Below, in pieces: positions 1-5,128 of a stretch of DNA of 5,128 bases (position 1 is the stretch's first letter; the number at the start of each line of letters is the position of its first letter). The translations under genes and the position numbers were made by a program. The DNA is from Caryophanales bacterium UBA3210 (GTDB lineage Bacteria; Bacillota_I; Bacilli_A; RFN20; CAG-449): positions 1 through 5,128 of the forward strand of contig DEWM01000072.1 of the NCBI GenBank assembly GCA_002363635.1. Direction: 5' to 3'. A model generated the notes under the pieces. The model ran no database searches and was not told the origin of the DNA. It saw only the letters and a program-made list of their open reading frames with translations.

Positions 1-157
1 ATCAGGTTCTTCAACAGTTGAACTTGAAAAAAATGGTAGAAACGCAAAAGTTGCTTCATCATTTTTTTCAAGTTCAACTGTTGAACTTGAAAAAAATGAT
101 GAAGCAACTTTTGCGTTTCTACCATTTTTTTCAAGTTCAACTGTTGAAGAACCTGAT
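1..157. repeat. Perfect 157-bp palindrome (78-bp inverted repeat, 1-nt centre)
   Basis: I paired every base from 1 to 78 with its partner from 157 down to 80; all 78 pairs are complementary, with T79 as the centre. The outer end coincides exactly with window base 1, so it may extend further left. Each arm itself contains a 19-bp inverted repeat (GTTGAACTTGAAAAAAATG at 80-98 and its complement at 123-141) around a 24-nt spacer (99-122); the left arm has the same elements at 17-35, 60-78 and 36-59. The palindrome lies inside the lipoprotein reading frame and contains no stop. A perfect palindrome of this size is unstable in most bacteria, and one at a sequence end is typical of a fold-back chimera or a tangled assembly graph. 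That is my preferred reading, but it is not proven. Confidence 0.97.
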
Positions 158-294
158 GAAGTTCCATCTTCATATTTTTCTGTTAAAGGTTTTAAATCCC
201 ATGTAGAACCTTTTGCATTGTTAATTTGAGTGCCACATGATGTGACTGATAGCATTGCAACTGATAAAATTGCAAGTCCGAGTTTTTTCTTCAT
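1..294 (-). CDS. Solute-binding lipoprotein of a sugar ABC importer, N-terminal part only
   Basis: Partial gene: the ATG is at 294-292 and the frame stays open to the left window edge (98 codons), so the C-terminal bulk of a binding protein (usually 400 or more residues) is missing. Residues 1-20 are a classic lipoprotein signal: MKKK, a hydrophobic core (LGLAILSVAML), then the lipobox VTSC with Cys20 as the expected lipidation site. A short polar linker follows, as in membrane-anchored binding proteins. The gene lies 29 nt after the permease 2 stop, and a purine-rich AAAAGGAAAAGGAAAC (320-305) is a modest ribosome binding site. Function is inferred from position: the operon already has two permeases and an ATPase and lacks only its binding protein. 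From codon 46 on the sequence lies in the 157-bp palindrome, where the peptide repeats SSTVELEKN every 21 residues. That part may not be the true protein sequence. Lipoprotein call firm, substrate unknown. Confidence 0.75.
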   Translation of the reverse strand, partial: MKKKLGLAILSVAMLSVTSCGTQINNAKGSTWDLKPLTEKYEDGTSSGSSTVELEKNGRNAKVASSFFSSSTVELEKNDEATFAFLPFFSSSTVEEPD

Positions 295-304
295 AAATTT
301 TTTT

Positions 305-320
305 GTTTCCTTTTCCTTTT
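305..320 (-). promoter_or_regulatory. Ribosome binding site of the lipoprotein gene (weak)
   Basis: On the minus strand the sequence reads AAAAGGAAAAGGAAAC, ending 10 nt before the ATG at 294. It has two GGAAA cores but no full AGGAGG, unlike the strong sites of the three upstream genes. It supports the ATG at 294 as the start, because the signal peptide begins directly there. Confidence 0.5.
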
Positions 321-323
321 TTA

Positions 324-1307
324 CTATCCTTTTGTACCGCTTCTAGATACGCCTCTAATGATGTATTTTCTAAAGAATAAGAATACAAGGAATAAAGGTG
401 TTGAAACGATAACACAAGCAGCCATCTGGATAGGATAGTTAGTATTACCAGTGGAGCTAGCAGCTCTATCAGCAGCTGAGACGAATGATGAGTTTCTTAA
501 CCATACAGAGATGAGCCAGAAGTTCTTATCGTCGTTAACTAACTGACACCAAATGTATGAGTTCCATGCACCCATCATCTTTAAGATGGTGATAGAAATA
601 ATTGAAGGCATTGCAAGTGGAATCATAACTTTTAATAAGTATTTGAAGTCTGATGCGCCATCAACTTTAGCTGCGTAATATAATTCATCAGGAATTTGTT
701 TAAAGTTCTGTCTTAATAAATAGATGTAGAATACTGACACTAAGAATGGAACTATTAATACCTGATATGAGTTTTTCCAACCTAATGTTGAAACAGTTGC
801 ATAGTTTGTAATTGTGAATAATTCACCAGGAATCATCATTGTCATAAGTAAAACTGCAAACAATGTATCTCTTCCCCTGAATTTTAATCTAGCAAATGCA
901 TAAGCTGCTAAGATTGTAATAACAATTGAAAGAAGTGTAGAAACAACTGCAACACCTAATGTGTTAATAAGTGCTCTCCAGAATCCTTCAACCTGTAAAG
1001 CTTCAGCATAGTTTCCCCAGCAGAATTCATGTGGGAAGAATGTTGGAATAACTAAACGATATTCTGTATCTGTTTTTAATGATGAAATAATCATCCAATA
1101 GAATGGGAATATTGTAATAAATGCAAAGAAAATTAAGAAGACATATGTTACTGTTTTAACCGTAATTTCTTTTGCTTTTTGTCTTTTTTGTAAAGTTTCT
1201 AAATCTGTATTAGTAATAGTAGCAATCTTATTGTTTTGTGAATAAGATTTCTTTTGAGTTTTTACAGATTCGACTTCTTCAGTTTTGACTTTGTTATCTA
1301 CTTCCAT
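324..1307 (-). CDS. Sugar ABC transporter permease 2, UgpE/MalG type
   Basis: Inner-membrane channel subunit of a CUT1-family importer, 327 residues, complete from ATG (1307) to TAG (326-324). Hydrophobic segments lie at about 50-73, 112-138, 147-168, 181-200, 230-247 and 295-312, which fits the six-helix MalG fold. The cytoplasmic EAA loop that docks on the ATPase is clear at about 207-234, with YAAKVDGASD followed by FKYLLKVMIP, keeping the conserved Gly217. The start is fixed by AGGAGGT (1317-1311) just upstream and by the lack of another Met before residue 72. This leaves a hydrophilic Lys/Glu/Thr-rich N-terminal extension of about 45 residues, longer than in usual family members of roughly 275-280 residues. 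The gene starts 11 nt after the permease 1 stop and is followed by the binding protein gene. Family assignment is firm; the substrate (sugar, oligosaccharide or glycerol phosphate) cannot be told. Confidence 0.93.
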   Translation of the reverse strand: MEVDNKVKTEEVESVKTQKKSYSQNNKIATITNTDLETLQKRQKAKEITVKTVTYVFLIFFAFITIFPFYWMIISSLKTDTEYRLVIPTFFPHEFCWGNYAEALQVEGFWRALINTLGVAVVSTLLSIVITILAAYAFARLKFRGRDTLFAVLLMTMMIPGELFTITNYATVSTLGWKNSYQVLIVPFLVSVFYIYLLRQNFKQIPDELYYAAKVDGASDFKYLLKVMIPLAMPSIISITILKMMGAWNSYIWCQLVNDDKNFWLISVWLRNSSFVSAADRAASSTGNTNYPIQMAACVIVSTPLFLVFLFFRKYIIRGVSRSGTKG

Positions 1308-1310
1308 AAA

Positions 1311-1317
1311 ACCTCCT
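1311..1317 (-). promoter_or_regulatory. Strong ribosome binding site of permease 2
   Basis: AGGAGGT on the minus strand, 3 nt before the ATG at 1307, within the 11-nt gap after the permease 1 stop. It settles the long-form start that includes the hydrophilic N-terminal extension. Confidence 0.8.
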
Positions 1318-1318
1318 A

Positions 1319-2236
1319 TTAATAATGTACCTTCTTAGATCCAACCCATCTTGAGAACATTGTGAATACTAAGATAATAGCGAATAAGATTAATGCACCT
1401 GCTGCAGCTCTACCGAACTCAGCTAATGCGATTTGGTTATAAATGAAACCAACCATTGTGTTCATATCAATTGAGTTTAAATCGTTACCGAAAACAGCGA
1501 CTGAAGCTGTATATTCTTTGAATGAACCAATGAAACCTGTAATTAATACGTATGCAATCATAGGTGAAAGCATAGGTACTGTAATTCTCCAGAATGTCTT
1601 TGCTTTTGTAGCGCAGTCAATCTTTGCTGCATCGTAATATTGTTTATTAACACTCTGTAACGCACCAAGTAAAATCATAATTTTAAATGGTAAAGCGTTC
1701 CAAATAATGTAAACACAAAGAACGAACATTCTAGTAAAGTGAGAAGCATTTGAACCGCCAATCATACTAATATTAATCCAGTTAATTTTAGTACCAAAGA
1801 TTGTGTTAATGACACCGACAGTAGTAAATCTACTTGGTGTACCAATTACTGAGAACATAACAGCGAATACCATACCAATAGCAATAGTGTTAGTTACGTA
1901 TGGTAAGAAGAAAATTGTTTGTAAAATCTTTTGTAATGGTCTAATTGAGTTAAGTGCTACGGAAATTAATAGCGCAAGCATTGTTGAAATTGGAACAGTT
2001 ACAATAGTAACAATGATTGTGTTGTATAAACATGATGTGAACTTAGGATAATTGAATGCATCAATAAAGTTCTGAATACCAAATTCAAAAGTTTGGTTTG
2101 TAGCTTTTAATGGGTTATATCCATTTAAGAAAGTAATACCGATTGTCTTAAAAAATGGATAAAATGTAAAAACTGCCATTAATATCAATGCTGGTGCTAA
2201 GAAGATCCATCCTTTCCATTGATGTTTAGCTTCCAT
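1319..2236 (-). CDS. Sugar ABC transporter permease 1, UgpA/MalF type
   Basis: Partner channel subunit, 305 residues, complete from ATG (2236) to TAA (1321-1319). It begins with the signature WKGWIFLAPALILMAVFTFYP (residues 7-27 region) typical of UgpA-like permeases. Further hydrophobic segments lie at about 71-95, 107-130, 169-191, 222-238 and 276-295. A segment at about 132-168 between helices is probably the outer loop near the binding protein. The EAA loop is at about 199-222, with YYDAAKIDCATKAKTFW; the family's usual Gly after Asp is Cys208 here (codon TGC). The length matches short UgpA-type proteins, not the longer enteric MalF. The start lies only 2 nt after the ATPase stop, and its AAGGAG ribosome site sits inside the last ATPase codons, suggesting translational coupling. 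Family firm, substrate unknown. Confidence 0.93.
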   Translation of the reverse strand: MEAKHQWKGWIFLAPALILMAVFTFYPFFKTIGITFLNGYNPLKATNQTFEFGIQNFIDAFNYPKFTSCLYNTIIVTIVTVPISTMLALLISVALNSIRPLQKILQTIFFLPYVTNTIAIGMVFAVMFSVIGTPSRFTTVGVINTIFGTKINWINISMIGGSNASHFTRMFVLCVYIIWNALPFKIMILLGALQSVNKQYYDAAKIDCATKAKTFWRITVPMLSPMIAYVLITGFIGSFKEYTASVAVFGNDLNSIDMNTMVGFIYNQIALAEFGRAAAGALILFAIILVFTMFSRWVGSKKVHY

Positions 2237-2238
2237 AG

Positions 2239-3474
2239 TTATTTCTCCTTGCTTTCTTCAGAGTTTTCTTTAACTTCTTCAGCTTTTTCTTTTTTCTTGA
2301 AGACACCTTTGCACTTATTCCATGCTTTTTGGAATGCATTTTCTTTCTTTTCTTCAAGTTGAACTTGTTCTAAACCTTTCATTACAACTGGAGCATCGTA
2401 TACTTTATCATCTGAGATTCTAATTTCAGTTTCTTTGTTGAATAAGAATACTTTGTGTGGTTTTAAGTTAAACTTGTATGATTTAGCGCCTGTTTCTTCA
2501 AATTCTTCAACAATAGATCTAATTAATGGTTTTAATGAACTTTCATGAGTTGAAAGAATTGATCTTTCTCTACCCATAACTTCTAAGTGGTCGAAGTTTA
2601 AAGTTAAAACGCCATCTTTTGCAGGAATGAATCCTTCTGGTCTAATTGCAACGTAGATTTCCTGATCTGGTAATTTTGTATCCATGATCTTTTCTTTGCC
2701 GATGTAGACGCCACCTTTCTTAATAACACCTGCGAATGTGTTAATTGGTGGAGTGCCTAAGAATTGAGCAACGAATAAGTTGTGTGGATCATCATAAATT
2801 TCTTGTGGAACGCCAACTTGTTGAACAACACCAAGTTTCATAACAACGATAACATCACAAATTGACATAGCTTCTTCTTGGTCGTGTGTAACGAATACTG
2901 TTGTAACCTGTGTTTCTCTTTGGATTCTCTTAATTTCTTCACGAGTTTGTAATCTTAAACGAGCATCTAAGTTTGATAAAGGTTCATCAAGTAATAAGAC
3001 GTCTGGTGCTTTTGCTAACGCACGAGCAATTGCGACACGCTGTTGCTGACCACCTGATAATTCGCTTGGTTTTCTATCAAGTAAGTTTTCAATTTGAACA
3101 ACCTTAGCAACTTCGTGAGCTCTTTCGATACGTTCATCTTTTGGCATGCCAATGTTTTCGAGTGGGAATAAGATGTTTTGTAATACAGTCATGTGTGGAT
3201 ACAAAGCATAGTTTTGGAAAACAAGTCCAATTCCTCTCTTTTGTGGTTCTAGATGAGTTACATCCTTATCACCGAAAACAATACTACCTCTTGTTGGTGC
3301 AAGAAGTCCGCTAAGCATGAATAATGTAGTTGATTTACCACAACCTGAAGGGCCAAGTAAACCTACTAATGTACCAGATGGGATATCGATGCTTACATTG
3401 TTTACAGCAATAACTTTTGAATTCTTCTTTTTGTTTTCGAATTCTTTTGTTAAACCGTCTAAAACAATTTTCAT
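2239..3474 (-). CDS. Sugar ABC transporter ATPase, MsmK/UgpC/MalK type
   Basis: Cytoplasmic ATPase that powers the importer, 411 residues, complete from ATG (3474) to TAA (2241-2239). All motifs are intact: Walker A GPSGCGKST (41-49), Q-loop FQNYALYPH (Gln87), signature LSGGQQQR (139-146), Walker B with DEP (163-165), D-loop SNLD (167-170) and switch His197 in THD. After about residue 240 comes the TOBE-like regulatory domain that defines the MalK/UgpC branch, including VAIRPEGF (275-282). Relatives are mostly about 360-370 residues long; here a Lys/Glu-rich tail of about 40 residues (from about 370) is added. The start is fixed by AGGAGGAG 4 nt upstream. It is the first gene of the operon, behind a sigma-A-like promoter. 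Some such ATPases serve several importers, but this one is encoded with its own permeases. The specific sugar is not known. Confidence 0.96.
   Translation of the reverse strand: MKIVLDGLTKEFENKKKNSKVIAVNNVSIDIPSGTLVGLLGPSGCGKSTTLFMLSGLLAPTRGSIVFGDKDVTHLEPQKRGIGLVFQNYALYPHMTVLQNILFPLENIGMPKDERIERAHEVAKVVQIENLLDRKPSELSGGQQQRVAIARALAKAPDVLLLDEPLSNLDARLRLQTREEIKRIQRETQVTTVFVTHDQEEAMSICDVIVVMKLGVVQQVGVPQEIYDDPHNLFVAQFLGTPPINTFAGVIKKGGVYIGKEKIMDTKLPDQEIYVAIRPEGFIPAKDGVLTLNFDHLEVMGRERSILSTHESSLKPLIRSIVEEFEETGAKSYKFNLKPHKVFLFNKETEIRISDDKVYDAPVVMKGLEQVQLEEKKENAFQKAWNKCKGVFKKKEKAEEVKENSEESKEK
2242..2250 (-). promoter_or_regulatory. Ribosome binding site of permease 1 inside the ATPase 3' end
   Basis: The minus strand reads AAGGAGAAATAACTATG around 2252-2234. 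AAG GAG are the Lys-Glu codons at the end of the ATPase and at the same time an AAGGAG ribosome site 8 nt before the permease ATG at 2236. Ribosomes ending the ATPase would therefore stop on the next initiation site. Confidence 0.7.
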
Positions 3475-3478
3475 TTTT

Positions 3479-3486
3479 CTCCTCCT
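3479..3486 (-). promoter_or_regulatory. Strong ribosome binding site of the ATPase gene
   Basis: AGGAGGAG on the minus strand, separated by four A residues from the ATG at 3474. It is a near-perfect complement to the 16S anti-Shine-Dalgarno sequence and fixes the start of the operon's first gene. Confidence 0.85.
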
Positions 3487-3545
3487 AAATAATGTAATTT
3501 CAGTAATAGTATTTAACTATTAACGATTATCAATAAGCCAAGTTA

Positions 3546-3574
3546 ATTATAATAATTAAGAAATTTCTTGTAAA
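3546..3574 (-). promoter_or_regulatory. Sigma-A-type promoter of the ABC importer operon
   Basis: The minus strand has -35 TTTACA (3574-3569), a 17-bp spacer and a perfect -10 TATAAT (3551-3546). Transcription would start near 3539, giving a leader of about 65 nt before the ATPase ATG. It is the best promoter match seen upstream of the operon and is correctly oriented. Two palindromes overlap it: AAGAAATTTCTT (3558-3569) in the spacer and the 17-bp TTAATTATAATAATTAA (3543-3559) over the -10. Either could be an operator, but such AT-rich symmetry also arises by chance. Confidence 0.7.
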
Positions 3575-3585
3575 GATGGCCTGAA

Positions 3586-3609
3586 TTGACAAAATTCAAA
3601 CCAAGTCAA
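3586..3609. promoter_or_regulatory. Possible regulator site upstream of the -35
   Basis: TTGAC (3586-3590) and GTCAA (3605-3609) form an inverted repeat with a 14-nt spacer, just upstream of the -35 box of the operon promoter. The position would suit an activator. The arms are only 5 bp long, so this is a weak candidate; no known operator consensus was recognised. Confidence 0.2.
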
Positions 3610-3670
3610 ACTATTTTTCTCTTAAATAATTAATCAAATGCCCTTGATTATCGAGATTAATAATGAGTAC

Positions 3671-3732
3671 AAAAAAAGCGCTCAACGACATAAAAATAGC
3701 TAGTAATTTAGATATTTTTTAGTTTGAGTGCT
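3671..3732 (-). terminator. Possible second intrinsic terminator-like hairpin
   Basis: The minus-strand arm AGCACTCAA (3732-3724) pairs with TTGAGCGCT (3685-3677) in 8 of 9 positions, with one A-C mismatch, and is followed directly by seven T (3677-3671). The loop is long (about 38 nt), which is poor for an intrinsic terminator. It lies between the tuf terminator and the importer promoter and could stop read-through. On the plus strand the mismatch becomes a G-U pair, but no T-run follows the stem there. Confidence 0.35.
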
Positions 3733-4154
3733 CTATGATCATTCATTATCTTCTCTACCTTTAATATATTTATTATAAATATATTGCTTTATAATTATAT
3801 GATATAGAAAATAATTAATCAATAATGAATTTACAAAAGGCCTATACATAGGCATAAATATTGTTCAAATGTTATATTTATAACAAATAATAACATTTAT
3901 GAAGATCATTTTTATATATTAAATATATAAACTAATAAAATATATAGGACTGTATTTTTACTAATAATTGGGCAATTTTTAGCCGTTTTTTTAGCAATTC
4001 TATGCAAATTAATTAATTTATAAAAATAACTTTTTTAAAATTGTAAATTATTGTCAAAATACCTCGTTATTATATAAAAAAACCAAGTTTTATTCTCATA
4101 TTATAAGCATATAAATTTAAGTATATATTAATATTTTTATATATCTTTATTTAT

Positions 4155-4186
4155 AAAAAATAGAGCCATGACGAATCATGACTCTA
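4155..4186 (-). terminator. Intrinsic terminator of tuf
   Basis: On the minus strand TAGAGTCATGA pairs with TCATGGCTCTA (11 bp with one G-U wobble) around a TTCG tetraloop, followed at once by six T (4160-4155). It begins 27 nt after the tuf stop. The wobble pairs only in the minus-strand RNA (it is a C-A mismatch on the plus strand), so the orientation is well supported. Confidence 0.9.
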
Positions 4187-4213
4187 AATAGTTAATTCAG
4201 TAAGTTAAGAAAC

Positions 4214-5128
4214 TTATTTAATGATTTCGTTAACTGTACCAGCACCAACTGTTCTACCACCTTCACGGATTGAGAACTTTGTACCTTTTTCGATAGCTAC
4301 TGGGTGGATTAATTCAACTGTGAATGTAACGTTATCACCTGGCATAACCATCTGTACGTCTGCTGGTAATTCAACAACACCAGTAATATCTGTTGTTCTG
4401 AAGTAGAATTGTGGTCTGTAACCATTTAAGAATGCTGTGTGACGGCCACCTTCTTCTTTAGTTAAAACGTAAACTGAAGCTGTGAATTTTGTGTGTGGAG
4501 TAACTGAACCTGGTTTTGCTAAAACTTGTCCACGGACGACTTGGTCTCTGTTGACACCTCTTAATAAGATACCAGCGTTGTCGCCTGCTTCTGCGAAATC
4601 TAATGTCTTTCTGAACATTTCGATACCAGTAACGACTGACTTAATTGTATCGTGGATACCAACGATTTCAACTTCGTCACCCATCTTGATAATACCTCTT
4701 TCAACTCTACCTGTAACGACTGTACCACGACCTGTGATAGTTAAAACGTCTTCGATAGCGAGTAAGAATGGTTTATCTGTATCTCTTTGTGGAGCTGGAA
4801 TGTATGTATCACATGCATTCATTAATTCCATAATTGATTCTTCATACTTTGGATCGCCGTTGATTGCTTGTAATGCTGAACCACGGATAACTGGTGTATC
4901 ATCACCTGGGAAACCGTATGAGTTAAGAACGTCTCTAACGTCCATTTCAACTAAGTCGATTAATTCTGGATCATCGACCATATCGCATTTGTTTAAGAAT
5001 ACAACGATGTATGGAACACCAACTTGTCTTGCAAGTAAGATGTGTTCTCTTGTTTGTGGCATAACGCCATCTGTTGCAGCTACGACAAGGATAGCACCAT
5101 CCATCTGAGCAGCACCAGTGATCATGTT
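4214..5128 (-). CDS. tuf: Elongation factor Tu, missing its N-terminus at the window edge
   Basis: EF-Tu is the GTPase that brings aminoacyl-tRNA to the ribosomal A site. The visible frame runs from the right window edge to TAA (4216-4214), giving 304 residues that begin with [21 protein letters not shown]. By alignment from memory this corresponds to about residue 90 of the usual 394, so P-loop, switch I and the DxxG motif lie outside. The guanine-specificity motif NKCD and the G5 motif SAL (in RGSAL) are present. Domains 2 and 3 follow with VEDV-type [15 protein letters not shown] (here [17 protein letters not shown]), the GGRHTAF loop, [15 protein letters not shown] and [11 protein letters not shown] near the end. 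The apparent Met at 5125 is internal, not a start. A good terminator follows, so tuf ends its transcription unit. Nothing unusual is seen. Confidence 0.98.
   Translation of the reverse strand, partial: NMITGAAQMDGAILVVAATDGVMPQTREHILLARQVGVPYIVVFLNKCDMVDDPELIDLVEMDVRDVLNSYGFPGDDTPVIRGSALQAINGDPKYEESIMELMNACDTYIPAPQRDTDKPFLLAIEDVLTITGRGTVVTGRVERGIIKMGDEVEIVGIHDTIKSVVTGIEMFRKTLDFAEAGDNAGILLRGVNRDQVVRGQVLAKPGSVTPHTKFTASVYVLTKEEGGRHTAFLNGYRPQFYFRTTDITGVVELPADVQMVMPGDNVTFTVELIHPVAIEKGTKFSIREGGRTVGAGTVNEIIK

Larger units (their letters stand above)
3488..4154. other. A+T-rich intergenic region without a gene
   Basis: No credible coding region, tRNA or rRNA is visible on either strand. By hand count 3781-4140 holds about 58 G or C in 360 bases (16%), clearly lower than the genes. 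It contains several AT palindromes: GCCTAT-AC-ATAGGC (3840-3853), AAATGTTAT (3867-3875) paired with ATAACATTT (3890-3898), and a 21-bp palindrome at 3911-3931 centred on A3921. The part nearest the importer operon carries its promoter and leader; the part nearest tuf follows the tuf terminator. I see no known riboswitch or structured RNA. Confidence 0.7.

Noticed and set aside
1..157. CRISPR-like or tandem repeat array
   Set aside because: Only two units, arranged as one perfect palindrome with the same spacer inverted; no regular direct repeats with different spacers.
18..206. Plus-strand open frame of 62 codons with repeated NLKKM and HHFFQVQLL peptides
   Set aside because: It arises because the palindrome keeps both strands open when the lipoprotein frame is open; the second half runs antisense to the lipoprotein signal region and it has no homology-like features.
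221..415. Minus-strand open frame of 64 codons overlapping permease 2 and the lipoprotein start
   Set aside because: It overlaps two well-supported genes in another frame and shows no motif; the permease 2 end and lipoprotein signal peptide explain the sequence.
324..3474. Reassigned UGA codon as in mycoplasmas
   Set aside because: About 16 Trp codons across the importer genes are all TGG and no in-frame TGA occurs, which would be unlikely in an A+T-rich genome using UGA for Trp.
4051..4078. Plus-strand promoter-like TTGTCA-16-TATAAA
   Set aside because: It would transcribe into the antisense of tuf and nothing is encoded there; such matches are expected by chance in DNA of about 16% G+C.
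4482..5108. Long plus-strand open frame (208 codons) opposite tuf
   Set aside because: It is an antisense shadow of the strongly conserved EF-Tu coding sequence, with no plus-strand ribosome site that stands out. The same applies to plus-strand frames at 1443-1637, 1803-2051, 3317-3523 and 4221-4406.
1..5128. A previously undescribed defence, mobile or secretion system
   Set aside because: Apart from the edge palindrome, all genes belong to well-known families (CUT1 sugar importer and EF-Tu); no transposase, integrase, nuclease or toxin-like gene is visible.

Overview
The window looks like chromosomal DNA from a low-GC Gram-positive-type bacterium (Bacillota, or a relative near the Erysipelotrichia/Mollicutes). 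This is an inference from four things: strong A+T bias, AGGAGG-type ribosome binding sites, a lipobox-bearing binding protein, and an EF-Tu of ordinary bacterial type. All visible Trp codons in the genes (about 16) are TGG and no in-frame TGA interrupts them, so nothing suggests the mycoplasma code. All recognised genes lie on the minus strand, so the biological reading order is from high to low coordinates.

Region by region, from right to left: (1) 5128-4214 is the C-terminal three quarters of the translation factor EF-Tu (tuf), cut by the right window edge and followed by a good intrinsic terminator with a UUCG loop (4186-4155). (2) 4154-3488 is a very A+T-rich stretch without a gene (about 16% G+C over 3781-4140 by hand count). 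It holds short AT palindromes, a weak second terminator-like hairpin (3732-3671), and a near-consensus sigma-A promoter TTTACA-17-TATAAT (3574-3546) pointing left. (3) 3474-1 is a four-gene operon for a CUT1-family carbohydrate ABC importer, in the order ATPase (MsmK/UgpC type), permease 1 (UgpA/MalF type), permease 2 (UgpE/MalG type), and solute-binding lipoprotein (only the first 98 codons visible). The first three genes are packed 2 and 11 nt apart and the fourth follows after 29 nt, so they are probably one transcript.

The lipoprotein would capture a sugar, glycerol derivative or oligosaccharide at the outer face of the membrane. The two permeases form the channel and the ATPase dimer drives uptake. 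The substrate cannot be read from the sequence.

The one truly odd structure is at the left edge. Bases 1-157 form a perfect palindrome (78-bp arms, single-base centre at 79) lying inside the lipoprotein reading frame. It may be an assembly or amplification fold-back at a contig end, or less likely a real inverted structure. I did not find a convincing new biological system. Other points worth a look are a charged C-terminal tail on the ATPase, a hydrophilic N-terminal extension on permease 2, a Gly-to-Cys change in the EAA loop of permease 1, and palindromes overlapping the operon promoter.
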